A stretch of DNA of 43,354 bases, from the NCBI GenBank assembly GCA_002748065.1, contig PDRJ01000011.1, positions 1 through 43,354 of the forward strand, in the 5' to 3' direction. Both the position numbers and the translations under genes were made by a program. The notes below the pieces were generated by a model. The model saw only the letters and a program-made list of their open reading frames with translations, was not told the origin of the DNA and ran no database searches. Within the stretch, counting starts at the first letter, position 1. Each line of letters opens with the position of its first letter. This stretch comes from Bacteroidota bacterium. GTDB lineage: Bacteria; Bacteroidota; Bacteroidia; Bacteroidales; BM520. Positions 7,992 through 15,927 of this stretch are shown piece after piece.

Positions 7992-9327
7992 GGTCGTGTA
8001 TTTGAAGATGGATTTTTATAATTCTTCGTTTATTGACCTCTTTGATGAGGAAGGTGAATTTATCCCAGGAGATGCTTTCGTTGATGGAGGGGATCTCTTC
8101 GTGTAGTTCTAAGATTAGGCCGGCGAGGGTCTCTGCCTCTCCTTTCACCTCGTCAAAGATACGGTCATCGGCATCAATAATTTTGCAAAGATCATTTAGG
8201 GAAGTCTTTCCGTTGAAGAGGTAATTTCTTTCGTCTAATTTTTCATACTCTACCTCATCGGCTATGGTGTCGGATTCGTCACTGATGTCGCCCACAATCT
8301 CCTCCAGAATGTCTTCCATGGTAACGATGCCGGACGTTCCGCCATATTCATCTACCACAATGGCCATATGAATTTTTTTCTCTTGAAATTCCCTGAGGAG
8401 TTCGTTGATCTTTTTGTTTTCCGGTACGAAGAAGGTCTCACGGAGAAGGGATGTCCAGGAGAAAGAAGATTCCGAGAGGTGAGGGAGCAGGTCTTTGATG
8501 TAGAGGATCCCCTGTATTTGGTCGAAGTTCTCTTTGTACACGGGGATGCGAGAGAAGGAGGAGCTTTTAACGACCTCCATAAGTTGCTCGAAGTTGGTTT
8601 TGCACTCTACCGCCACCACATCCATGCGTGACTTCATAATCTCACTGACCTCGGTATCCCCAAATTTGGCGATGCCCCGTAGCATTTTCTTCTCCTCTTC
8701 CGGCTGTGAAGAATCAATGGTGATATTGATGGCATCCGTAAGTTCGTCCCGGCTGATATCGAAGCCCTTCTTTTTCACTTTTTTGTCGAGAATCCTTGTG
8801 GAGTGCACCAGAAGATAGATGATCGGATAAAAGATGGAGTGAATGATCTTTAGGGGTTTAGCCATGACCTCGGCAAACTGTATTGGGTATTTGGTGGCGA
8901 TGATCTTGGGAAGGATCTCTCCAAATAGGAGGAGAACAGCCGAGACAATCACCACTTCGTATACAAATTGCAGAAGGGGGTTGTCTGGCATGAAGAGCAG
9001 CTCCTTGGAGATAAACGTGAAAAGAAGAATAATGGCTACATTGACAAAGTTGTTGGCTACGAGGATGGAGGCGAGAAGGTTGCTTCGGGAATCCAGGTGT
9101 CGTAGGGCCATTTGTGCCCGTTTATCCTCTTTTCTTCTTAGCAGATCCAGGTGTTGTGGGGTGAGGGAGAAGTAGGCAACTTCTGAGCCGGAGACCAATC
9201 CGGACATGATCAGGAGTAGTAGGATAATAATGGACGTAACAACCACAGCGCTATTAAAACTGTTGTTTTGAACGGCTGTAAGAAGAACCATACAGGTACT
9301 GAGGGGGTCTGTATCTGTTGCTGTCAA
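7975..9327 (-). CDS. gldE: GldE, CNNM/CorC-like membrane protein with CBS pair
   Basis: 450 residues. After a short N-terminus come about four membrane segments of a DUF21/CNNM domain (SVVVTSIIILLLLIMSGLVS-like start, ending near residue 180). A CBS-domain pair follows (SEIMKSRMDVVAVE..., FSRIPVYKENFDQIQGILYI, HMAIVVDEYGGTSGIVTMED), then a C-terminal CorC/HlyC domain (DEVKGEAETLAGLILELHEE). The family is related to CNNM/CorC magnesium exporters; GldE is the gliding/T9SS-associated member, normally paired with GldD as here. It acts in the inner membrane. The annotated Met is the first in frame; starts a few residues downstream are possible. Downstream of ssb, 115 bases away. Confidence 0.93.
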   Translation of the reverse strand: MTATDTDPLSTCMVLLTAVQNNSFNSAVVVTSIIILLLLIMSGLVSGSEVAYFSLTPQHLDLLRRKEDKRAQMALRHLDSRSNLLASILVANNFVNVAIILLFTFISKELLFMPDNPLLQFVYEVVIVSAVLLLFGEILPKIIATKYPIQFAEVMAKPLKIIHSIFYPIIYLLVHSTRILDKKVKKKGFDISRDELTDAINITIDSSQPEEEKKMLRGIAKFGDTEVSEIMKSRMDVVAVECKTNFEQLMEVVKSSSFSRIPVYKENFDQIQGILYIKDLLPHLSESSFSWTSLLRETFFVPENKKINELLREFQEKKIHMAIVVDEYGGTSGIVTMEDILEEIVGDISDESDTIADEVEYEKLDERNYLFNGKTSLNDLCKIIDADDRIFDEVKGEAETLAGLILELHEEIPSINESISWDKFTFLIKEVNKRRIIKIHLQIHDHASKT

Positions 9328-9389
9328 TGTATCTGTTTTAGAACCCTACAAAATTAGTAAACAATTCAACATAAAGAAAACGGAAGATG

Positions 9390-9408
9390 CAACAGCCCGG
9401 AGCTGTTG
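9390..9408 (-). terminator. Hairpin between ssb and gldE
   Basis: Perfect 7-base stem CAACAGC/GCTGTTG with a 5-base loop, 34 bases downstream of the ssb stop. The following minus-strand sequence is only moderately T-rich (CATCTTCCGTTTTC), so this may be a weak terminator or an attenuating hairpin within the unit. Confidence 0.35.
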
Positions 9409-9442
9409 GATATCCTGCTGTTCTTGAGGATGGTGCTATGTC

Positions 9443-9889
9443 TTAAAAGGGGAGGTCGTCTTCGGGAGTTTCCTCTTTGACCGGTGGGTTCTCTGGCTGT
9501 TTTGCCGGGGCGGACTGGGGTTGGCTTTGGGGATACCCTTTGTCGGAATCATTGTTGTTGAGCCGGTCAAGCATCTGGAAGGTATCTCCTTGGATGTCGG
9601 TGAAATAGCGCTTGTTTCCATCTCTGTCTGTATACTCTCTGGTTCGGATTCTTCCTTCGAGGTAGATCTTACTTCCCTTTCTTAGGTACTTTTCTGCCAC
9701 ATCGGCCAATCCTCGCCATACGGTGATGTTGTGCCATTCGGTATGCTCTGCCCTCTCTCCGCTACGTGTTTTAAATGCTTCTGTCGTTGCGATGCGGAAG
9801 CTGGCTTTTTTTATTCCTGATTCAATGGTTGTTACCTCCGGGTCAACTCCCAGGTTACCCACTAAGATTACTTTATTAACTCCTGCCAT
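9443..9889 (-). CDS. ssb: Single-stranded DNA-binding protein
   Basis: 148 residues. N-terminal OB fold (MAGVNKVILVGNLGVDPEV, WHNITVWRGLADVAEKYLRK, GSKIYLEGRIRTREYTDRDG), then a disordered Gln/Pro-rich linker and the acidic tip DDLPF that docks partner proteins. It binds single-stranded DNA during replication and repair. Length and layout are normal. It lies in the mutY-ssb-gldE-gldD neighbourhood conserved in Bacteroidota, but here repeat copy D separates it from mutY; it has its own -7 box TACGTTTG at 9918-9925. Confidence 0.97.
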   Translation of the reverse strand: MAGVNKVILVGNLGVDPEVTTIESGIKKASFRIATTEAFKTRSGERAEHTEWHNITVWRGLADVAEKYLRKGSKIYLEGRIRTREYTDRDGNKRYFTDIQGDTFQMLDRLNNNDSDKGYPQSQPQSAPAKQPENPPVKEETPEDDLPF

Positions 9890-9917
9890 AATTGTATTTG
9901 TTTAAAATATTGTACCA

Positions 9918-9925
9918 CAAACGTA
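9918..9925 (-). promoter_or_regulatory. -7 box TACGTTTG for ssb
   Basis: Exact TAnnTTTG match on the minus strand, 28 bases before the ssb ATG. It suggests ssb-gldE-gldD is transcribed independently of mutY. Confidence 0.45.
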
Positions 9926-10030
9926 CACAAATTTTGTGTTCTGTTAAATTAATGCAAGAAAATGCTGAATGTGACCCTTGGGGGATGAAAAAAAGAGACT
10001 GGGGGGTCTCTATCGCTCTTTAAGAGGTTA

Positions 10031-10176
10031 CTTAGTGTCTGTCCATAAAGTCAGCGTTTTGGGCAGCGGCTGTATAGAATGTTCGAATACGAGGCTTGCG
10101 AAGGTTGAAATAGGGGCGTTTATCGAGGTAAATGGCCCTTTGGAAGAGAAGCATCACAAAGAAGACGGACTCTACT
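10031..10176 (+). repeat. MITE-like repeat, copy D
   Basis: Left end GTGTCTGTCCATAAAGTCAG, core GAGGCTTGCGAAGGTTGAAA, then a diverged GGTAAATGGCCCTTTGGAAG and a right end reading AAGAAGACGGACTCTA, where the CTTTATAGA part of the right terminus is lost. Same orientation as copy C. Located between the mutY stop (10192) and the ssb promoter; with copy C it brackets ssb-gldE-gldD. The remainder of 9890-10191 holds only the ssb leader. Confidence 0.75.
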
Positions 10177-10191
10177 TGGGGCTTGATGTCA

Positions 10192-11268
10192 TTAGGGGTG
10201 TTTGTGAGGGGGCAGGAGGGATAGGCCGTGACGATGGAGAAACCGTTGGGTTAGTACGTGGGTAGGGTAGTCATCTAAATTGTTGATGTTGACCTTGATC
10301 CAATGATTTTCTGCCGAGGGGGTATGCCGGGTTTGGAGGATGAAGAATTGTGCATGGATTTTCTGGTGGCTGAGGGTATGGACAACCTCCGGCGTTTTTT
10401 GTACGAGGGTGATCTGCTTGCCCATGGATGGGTGTTGGGTGGTTAGGGAAGCGAGTATCTGTTCGGGCGAGGCGGGAGCCTCTGTCTCCATGAGGGGAAA
10501 CTCGTAGAGGTGATACCAAATATCTTTGGGGTTGTTGCGGTGGTGTAAGTAGGTATGCGACTGTTGTAGGATGACGAGGTAGTGGAAGTAGCGGTGCCTG
10601 TATTTTGTGCGTTTGATTTTTACTGGAAGATCCGCTGTTTGGTGATGTTGGAAGGCATAGCATGTGTGTTGTAGGGGACACTCCCGACACAGGGGTGAGG
10701 TGGGTTTACAGATGAGAGCCCCCAGCTCCATAAGCGCCTGATTGAAGGTTCCGCAGTGGGAGTCTGGAAGAATGGCCTCTACATATTCTTTGACTTTTTT
10801 TGCCCCCTCCGTGGTATTGATGGGGAGGGATACGCCTTGAAATCGCGCTATGACCCGTTGTACATTGCCATCGATGGCCGGAACCTTTTCGTCAAAGGCA
10901 ATGGAGGCGATGGCGCCGGAGGTATAGTCTCCAATTCCGGGAAGTTTAACAAGTTCCATGCGTTGGGAAGGAAAGCGATCTTTTCGCTCGAAATGGAGAA
11001 TCTTAGCTGTTTTGTGGATATTTCGTGCCCGGGAGTAGTATCCCAATCCTTGCCAGAGCTTTAAGACTTGATCCTCAGAAGCTCTTGCGAGTTCAGCTAT
11101 GGAGGGGAAATGTTCCATAAAACGTAAATAGTAGCCGATTACCTGATCTACACGGGTCTGTTGTAGCATGATTTCTGAGATCCAGATGGCGTAGGGATCT
11201 GTTTTTTCTCTCCAGGGGAGAGAGCGCTTTTCTTTTTCATACCAAGTGATAAGTGTACCTGTTTTCAT
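10192..11268 (-). CDS. mutY: A/G-specific adenine glycosylase
   Basis: 358 residues. The catalytic core starts RSLPWREKTDPYAIWISEIM, with the catalytic Glu in SEIMLQQT. It contains the helix-hairpin-helix LPGIGDYTSGAIASIAF followed by the conserved Asp in VPAIDGNV, and a 4Fe-4S loop with cysteines spaced C-x6-C-x2-C-x5-C (CKPTSPLCRECPLQHTC). The C-terminal third is the NUDIX-like domain that recognises 8-oxoguanine. MutY removes adenine mispaired with 8-oxoG. Divergent from HU across a 140-base gap, with ssb downstream, the usual Bacteroidota arrangement. Confidence 0.96.
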   Translation of the reverse strand: MKTGTLITWYEKEKRSLPWREKTDPYAIWISEIMLQQTRVDQVIGYYLRFMEHFPSIAELARASEDQVLKLWQGLGYYSRARNIHKTAKILHFERKDRFPSQRMELVKLPGIGDYTSGAIASIAFDEKVPAIDGNVQRVIARFQGVSLPINTTEGAKKVKEYVEAILPDSHCGTFNQALMELGALICKPTSPLCRECPLQHTCYAFQHHQTADLPVKIKRTKYRHRYFHYLVILQQSHTYLHHRNNPKDIWYHLYEFPLMETEAPASPEQILASLTTQHPSMGKQITLVQKTPEVVHTLSHQKIHAQFFILQTRHTPSAENHWIKVNINNLDDYPTHVLTQRFLHRHGLSLLPPHKHP

Positions 11269-11352
11269 ATCTGGATCTTCTGAACAAATTTATGCTGAGA
11301 TAATTAGAATTAAATTTTTTACAATATCATTTCTTTGTTCTTTCAAAAAAAC

Positions 11353-11360
11353 TATCTTTG
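11353..11360 (+). promoter_or_regulatory. -7 box TATCTTTG for the HU gene
   Basis: Exact TAnnTTTG match; a TTTG at 11334-11337 could be a -33 element with a 15-base spacer, a little short. It predicts a leader of about 45 bases before the ATG at 11409. Confidence 0.5.
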
Positions 11361-11408
11361 CAGACCAAATTGTCTGGATTTTATTCAAACTTTAAAAATA
11401 TATTAATT

Positions 11409-11693
11409 ATGACAAAAGCAGAAATTGTAACGGAAATTGCCAATAAGACTGGTGTTGAAAAGGTCGCTGTTCAGGCAATTGTCGAAGCTTTTATGGATTC
11501 TGTAAAAGAGTCCTTGAATGATGGTGAGAATGTTTATTTGCGTGGTTTTGGCAGTTTTACCATCAAGAGACGTGCAGAAAAGACAGGTCGTAATATTTCT
11601 AAGAATACGACGATCATTATTCCCGCTCATAATATTCCTGCATTTAAGCCTGCAAAGACTTTTGTAAATGCTGTAAAGAATAACGTAAAGTAA
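11409..11693 (+). CDS. hup: HU family DNA-binding protein
   Basis: 94 residues: MTKAEIVTEIANKTG, a helical dimerisation half, then the beta-arm region (NVYLRGFGSFTIKRRAEKTG, IPAHNIPAFKPAKTFVNAVK). The PAHNIPAFKPAK end is typical of Bacteroidota HU. It is a nucleoid protein that bends DNA and binds as a dimer. The frame is open further upstream (to 11358), but that region overlaps the -7 box and does not resemble HU, so the start at 11409 was chosen. It is followed 27 bases later by the small basic gene at 11721. Confidence 0.95.
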   Translation: MTKAEIVTEIANKTGVEKVAVQAIVEAFMDSVKESLNDGENVYLRGFGSFTIKRRAEKTGRNISKNTTIIIPAHNIPAFKPAKTFVNAVKNNVK

Positions 11694-11720
11694 TCTGTTT
11701 ATCTAAAAAAAAAGTGAGTT

Positions 11721-11810
11721 ATGCCAAGTGGTAAAAAGAGAAAAAGACATAAGATGTCAACGCATAAACGCAAAAAGCGTTTGAGAAAAAACAGGCATAA
11801 GAAGAAGTAA
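11721..11810 (+). CDS. Small basic protein, AURKAIP1/COX24-like (bS22/mS38-related)
   Basis: A 29-residue protein starting MPSGKKRKRHKMSTHKRKKR and continuing LRKNRHKKK, more than half Lys/Arg. The pattern KRKRHKMSTHKRKKRLRKNR parallels mycobacterial ribosomal protein bS22 and the C-terminal AURKAIP1/COX24 domain of mitoribosomal protein mS38, which lie on the small subunit near the decoding site. A tiny gene of this kind between HU and RNase G is a recurrent Bacteroidota arrangement, from memory. It is easily missed by gene callers because of its length. It is probably co-transcribed with HU; a hairpin follows at 11832-11877. The identification is by eye; the basic composition alone could mislead. 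Confidence 0.72.
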   Translation: MPSGKKRKRHKMSTHKRKKRLRKNRHKKK

Positions 11811-11831
11811 TATCCTGTTGAGCATAAAGAA

Positions 11832-11877
11832 ATTTCCACCATACTTTCGCGGGTTCTCTGTGGGGGGTGGTGGAAAT
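11832..11877 (+). terminator. Inverted repeat after the HU / small basic protein genes
   Basis: Perfect 10-base arms ATTTCCACCA and TGGTGGAAAT separated by 26 bases, followed by CTTCTTTG. It could end the HU unit. The loop contains TACTTTCG (11842-11849), a seven-of-eight match to the -7 box, so the same structure may overlap a promoter for the RNase G gene. Confidence 0.4.
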
Positions 11878-11913
11878 CTTCTTTGTTGAGAGGCTCTCTT
11901 CAGTGTATCTTGA

Positions 11914-13512
11914 ATGACAGGGCAGAATATTTCGGGATCAAAGGAAAAAAAGAGAACCGATTTGACAAAAGAATTGTACGTAGACGCCAATAGGGCCGAG
12001 GTTAATATTGCATTGCTTGAAGACAAAAGCCTCGTTGAGCTACATAAGGAAAAAAGCAATAATAATTTTTCAGTTGGGGATATCTATCTCGGTCGTGTGA
12101 AGAAGATTGTCCCCAGTTTGAATGCTGCGTTTGTCAGCGTGGGGCATAGTAAAGATGCCTTTTTACACTATCTTGATTTGGGGCCGCAGGTTCGGTCGCT
12201 GATAAAATATACCCAGCAAGCACAACAAGGAGGGGCGGAAAATCTCTCCATGCCCTCTTTTAAGTTGGAGAAGGATATTGAAAAGACAGGGAAAATCAGT
12301 GGAGTGCTTTCGCATGGACAGCCTATTTTAGTGCAAGTTACCAAGGAGCCCATCTCTACCAAAGGGCCTCGGGTGACTTCGGAGGTCTCCTTCGCCGGAA
12401 GGTACCTGGTTTTGGTTCCCTTCTCCAATCGCATCTCCGTCTCCCAAAAGATAAAAAGTGTGGAGGAACGGAATCGCTTGAAGCGTCTTATCTCCAGTAT
12501 TAAACCTAAAAACGTGGGGCTTATCATCCGCACGGTAGCAGAGGGTAAGTTGGTGGCGGACCTGGATGCAGACTTAAATGATATCTATGGCAAATGGCTT
12601 GCTGTGACGGCGAAGTTGGATAACTTAAAGGGAACTCATAAGATTCATAGTGAGTTAGATCGTACGTCGGCTATTTTGAGGGATATCCTTACCGAATCGT
12701 TTAATACCATTACGGTAAATGATCAGGCAATCTATGACGATAGCCGCAACTATCTTCGACAGATTGCTCCCGATAAGGTGGATATTGTTAAACTGTACAA
12801 GGGGCGACAACCCATTTTTGAACATTTTGGTATTGATAAGCAGATTAAGAACTCTTTTGGGAAGATTGTAACCATAAAGAGTGGTGTTTATCTGATTATC
12901 GAGCATACCGAGGCGATGCATGTGATCGATATCAATTCGGGGAATCGAGTAGCAAGCAATCAAAACCAGGAGTCCAATGCGGTAGAGGTGAATCTAGAGG
13001 CCGCAGAGGAGCTTGCCCGACAACTGCGTCTTCGCGATATGGGGGGGATCATTGTAGTCGACTTTATTGATATGCACGAGCCGGGAAATAGGAAGAAGCT
13101 TTATCAACGACTTCGAGAGGTTATGGCAAGAGACAATGCAAAGCATACTATTTTGCCTCCCAGCAAGTTTGGCTTGGTGCAGATTACTCGCCAACGGGTT
13201 AGACCGGAGATGAACGTGGCTATTCTGGAGAAGTGCCCCTCTTGCGGTGGTACCGGAGAGGTGAAGCCGAGTATTATCCTTGTGGATGAGATTGAGAATA
13301 ATTTGCGCTACCTTATCCAGGAACAGAATGAGCGGTATTTGAAAGTGGATGTGCACCCTTACATCTATGCCTTCATCACCAAAGGTATTTTTAGCACCCG
13401 CTTTAAGTGGTCGATGCATTATCGGGCTGCGATAAAGGTAGTGGCTAATGCCTCTTATCATGTGATGGAATACCATTTCTTTAACAAGGAAGGCGATGAA
13501 ATAAAAATATAA
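11914..13512 (+). CDS. rng: Ribonuclease E/G family endoribonuclease (RNase G)
   Basis: 532 residues, RNase G size rather than RNase E. An N-terminal S1-like domain (VGDIYLGRVKKIVPSLNAAF, FVSVGHSKDAFLHYLDL) precedes the RNase H/DNase I-like catalytic core, with VIDINSGNR and IIVVDFIDMH supplying the metal-binding Asp residues. The zinc-link CPSCGGTGEV at 13234-13263 joins subunits. It processes rRNA and degrades mRNA. The first 17 residues are polar and unlike the family start (TKELYVDANRAEVNIALLED), so translation may begin nearer residue 17; no good ATG is there and the ATG was kept. The HU neighbourhood is typical. Confidence 0.94.
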   Translation: MTGQNISGSKEKKRTDLTKELYVDANRAEVNIALLEDKSLVELHKEKSNNNFSVGDIYLGRVKKIVPSLNAAFVSVGHSKDAFLHYLDLGPQVRSLIKYTQQAQQGGAENLSMPSFKLEKDIEKTGKISGVLSHGQPILVQVTKEPISTKGPRVTSEVSFAGRYLVLVPFSNRISVSQKIKSVEERNRLKRLISSIKPKNVGLIIRTVAEGKLVADLDADLNDIYGKWLAVTAKLDNLKGTHKIHSELDRTSAILRDILTESFNTITVNDQAIYDDSRNYLRQIAPDKVDIVKLYKGRQPIFEHFGIDKQIKNSFGKIVTIKSGVYLIIEHTEAMHVIDINSGNRVASNQNQESNAVEVNLEAAEELARQLRLRDMGGIIVVDFIDMHEPGNRKKLYQRLREVMARDNAKHTILPPSKFGLVQITRQRVRPEMNVAILEKCPSCGGTGEVKPSIILVDEIENNLRYLIQEQNERYLKVDVHPYIYAFITKGIFSTRFKWSMHYRAAIKVVANASYHVMEYHFFNKEGDEIKI

Positions 13513-13560
13513 CCCGACGGTAATGAATAGCCGGGGGATAATAACCGTTATTTAATCAAT

Positions 13561-14556
13561 ATGGAAACAGTAGTAAGTGGAATCAGACCCACGGGGAATT
13601 TGCATCTTGGTAACTATTTTGGAGCAATGGTTAACTTCGTGAAGATGCAGGAGGATTATAATTGTTACTTCTTTATCGCAGATTATCATTCATTGACAAC
13701 GCATCCTACACCGGAGAACTTACACAATAATGTGAAGACTGTTCTTGCTGAGTATCTTGCTGCGGGTATTGATCCGGAGAAGTCTACCATTTATGTACAG
13801 AGTGATCTTCCGGAGATTCCGGAGCTTTATCTGTTTCTGAATATGAATGCTTACTTGGGAGAGCTTGAGCGCTGTACCTCTTTCAAGGATAAGGCGCGTC
13901 AGCAGCCTGAAAATGTAAATGCCGGTCTCTTGACTTATCCTACGTTGATGGCTTCGGATGTGATTATTCATCGAGCTACGAAGGTGCCGGTGGGAAAGGA
14001 TCAGGAGCAGAATATGGAGATGATGCGCACCTTTGCCAAGCGATTTAACCGGATGTATAAGGTGGATTATTTCCCCATTCCTGCCTCCTTCAATTTTGGA
14101 GAGGCTCTGGTGAAGATTCCGGGCCTTGACGGTAGTGGTAAGATGGGAAAATCGGAAGGGGAAGGGAATGCCATCTTCTTAGGGGAAGATCCCAAGTCCA
14201 TAAAGAAGAAGATTATGCGTGGGGTAACAGATAGTGGCCCCGTGGAGCCCAACTCGGAAAAACCGGAGCCCATCCGCAACCTTTTCACCCTGATGAGCGT
14301 GGTCTCTTCAGCGGATACGCTGGCCTATTTTGAAGAGAAGTATAATAATTGTGAGATCCGTTATGGCGATTTTAAAAAGCAACTTGCCGAGGATATGATC
14401 CTGTTCACAGAACCTTTCCGCCTGCGTATTCAGGAGCTGATGAGCGATGATGCCTACCTGAGGAAAGTAGTTCGTGAAGGAGGAGAGAAAGCACGTGAGA
14501 ATGCGAAAAAGACCCTTCGTGAGGTGCGTGAGATAATCGGGATAAAACATTTTTAG
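13561..14556 (+). CDS. trpS: Tryptophan--tRNA ligase
   Basis: 331 residues, the normal length. Class I synthetase: the HIGH-type motif is TGNLHLGNYFGA near residue 11 and the KMSKS-type motif is GSGKMGKSEG (Gly for Ser, common in TrpRS of this group). YHSLTTHPTPE and VGKDQEQNMEM are further TrpRS hallmarks. It charges tRNA-Trp. It follows rng by 48 bases, a gap holding a short palindrome (13540-13552) but no obvious terminator, so read-through from rng is possible. Confidence 0.96.
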   Translation: METVVSGIRPTGNLHLGNYFGAMVNFVKMQEDYNCYFFIADYHSLTTHPTPENLHNNVKTVLAEYLAAGIDPEKSTIYVQSDLPEIPELYLFLNMNAYLGELERCTSFKDKARQQPENVNAGLLTYPTLMASDVIIHRATKVPVGKDQEQNMEMMRTFAKRFNRMYKVDYFPIPASFNFGEALVKIPGLDGSGKMGKSEGEGNAIFLGEDPKSIKKKIMRGVTDSGPVEPNSEKPEPIRNLFTLMSVVSSADTLAYFEEKYNNCEIRYGDFKKQLAEDMILFTEPFRLRIQELMSDDAYLRKVVREGGEKARENAKKTLREVREIIGIKHF

Positions 14557-14580
14557 TGGCTTTGGATAGAAAATTTTTTC

Positions 14581-14588
14581 TACTTTTG
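14581..14588 (+). promoter_or_regulatory. -7 box TACTTTTG for tRNA-Pro
   Basis: Exact TAnnTTTG match with TTTG at 14561-14564, giving a TTG-N16-TA spacing close to the consensus range. Transcription would start about 26 bases before the tRNA. Confidence 0.6.
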
Positions 14589-14618
14589 TCGGAAATAGTT
14601 GGTTCTTCGTGGAACCCT

Positions 14619-14692
<74 letters not shown>

Positions 14693-14708
14693 CTTCTAAG
14701 GTGTAAGA

Positions 14709-14741
14709 CTGCATGATTAAAAATTATCATGCAGTTTTTTT
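14709..14741 (+). terminator. Rho-independent terminator after tRNA-Pro
   Basis: Perfect stem CTGCATGAT/ATCATGCAG with an 8-base loop, directly followed by seven T residues. Confidence 0.85.
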
Positions 14742-14827
14742 GTATAGTGGTGACCTTTTCTCCTTTTAAGAAGAGATCAACTAATAGTTTTTAAATCAAT
14801 ATAGTAAAGGAATAAAAATAGTTAATA

Positions 14828-15754
14828 ATGCGAAAAATTGTAGGGGTCATTTTCTTGATTCTTGTGGGAATAGCCTCATCGGCACAAGAACCAAAAAGTC
14901 GTGACAGTTTGGAGAATGAACTGTCAGAAACGAAGGCTGCCATAAAAGCCCTGGAAGCCAAGGTGGCAGATATCCAGGATACCATTGATGAACTTCCGGG
15001 CTGGAATTTGGGCGCTTTGGGTACGTTGGGCATAAACTTTTCTCATTTTAATAATTGGTACTCCAATACCAATCCCAACCTGCTTGAAGGTCATGTTAGT
15101 ATCGTGCAGAATGGATATGCCAAATTAAACCGGGAGAGCTATTTTTGGGTGAACCATGCTAATTTACACCTCTCTTGGAAGTTGTCGTATAATAAAGATA
15201 AAGATCTTGAAAGCAAAGGATTTGAGTTAAAGACAGACATCTTCAGATTGAGCTCCTTGTTTGGCTATAAACTGTCGGAGGAGTTTGCCGTTTGTGCCTT
15301 GACGGACTATCGTGGATCGTTTATTAAAAATATCTCTGCTCCGAGTTTTTGGGATCTTGGCATTGGTGCATCGTGGAAACCCGTTAATAATCTTTACCTT
15401 GTGGTAAATCCGCTGAATTATGAATTCATATTCAGCAATAAAGAGAAGCATGACTATAAATCATCTTCCGGTACCAAACTTTTAGCCGACTATACGCACA
15501 AAATCGGTAAAGTGAACTTTAAAACGAATTTAGTTGCATTTATAAGTTATCGCTCTTTTCTCTACTCCAACTGGACTTCGACAAACTCGTTTACGTACAT
15601 TTTATGGAAAAAGGTTGGACTTGGATTGAACTTTGGGTTAAGCCAGAATCGGCAAGAGGTCTTTAATAGTGCATTAAATAACTGCCCCACACTGGAAGAT
15701 ACCAATAACAAACTCCAATCTTTTTGGACATTTGGCGTTAGTTATTCCATGTAA
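14828..15754 (+). CDS. DUF3078-type outer-membrane protein
   Basis: 308 residues. Signal peptide MRKIVGVIFLILVGIASSAQ, then a predicted coiled coil (about residues 28-57, DSLENELSETKAAIKALEAK onward) and a long beta-strand-rich region. GWNLGALGTLGINFSHFNNW and the repeated aromatic strands (YFWVNHANLHLSWKL, FWTFGVSYSM) match DUF3078 barrels of Bacteroidota, whose role is not known. The terminal aromatic-rich strand suits outer-membrane insertion. The N-terminal coiled coil could trimerise or reach the peptidoglycan, which is inference. It is monocistronic: a terminator lies upstream and the next gene is convergent. Confidence 0.8.
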   Translation: MRKIVGVIFLILVGIASSAQEPKSRDSLENELSETKAAIKALEAKVADIQDTIDELPGWNLGALGTLGINFSHFNNWYSNTNPNLLEGHVSIVQNGYAKLNRESYFWVNHANLHLSWKLSYNKDKDLESKGFELKTDIFRLSSLFGYKLSEEFAVCALTDYRGSFIKNISAPSFWDLGIGASWKPVNNLYLVVNPLNYEFIFSNKEKHDYKSSSGTKLLADYTHKIGKVNFKTNLVAFISYRSFLYSNWTSTNSFTYILWKKVGLGLNFGLSQNRQEVFNSALNNCPTLEDTNNKLQSFWTFGVSYSM

Positions 15755-15856
15755 GGTAATATTTGTATAAGAAATCCCAATTACTTGAAGCTCTACCGGG
15801 GGGCTTGGATTTGTTTCTTTATTTGGAGTACTCGGGGTTAGTTCCCTTTTCCTCTC

Positions 15857-15909
15857 TTAAAAAAAGCAAAAAGGCAAGAATTCTCTTCGTTTTGAAGTAA
15901 TCCTTGCCT
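15857..15909 (-). terminator. Rho-independent terminator of the sigma/anti-sigma/PKD operon
   Basis: A long hairpin AGGCAAGAATT/AATCCTTGCCT with an inner CTTC/GAAG stem (15872-15909). On the minus strand it is followed by TTTTTGCTTTTTTT. It lies about 20 bases after the PKD protein stop codon. Confidence 0.85.
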
Positions 15910-15927
15910 CTGCATACTAACCAACAT

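Noticed and set aside
7338..8021. A 227-codon plus-strand frame opposite gldD
   Set aside because: Fully antisense to gldD, which has a lipobox and clear family motifs; the plus-strand frame resembles no family.
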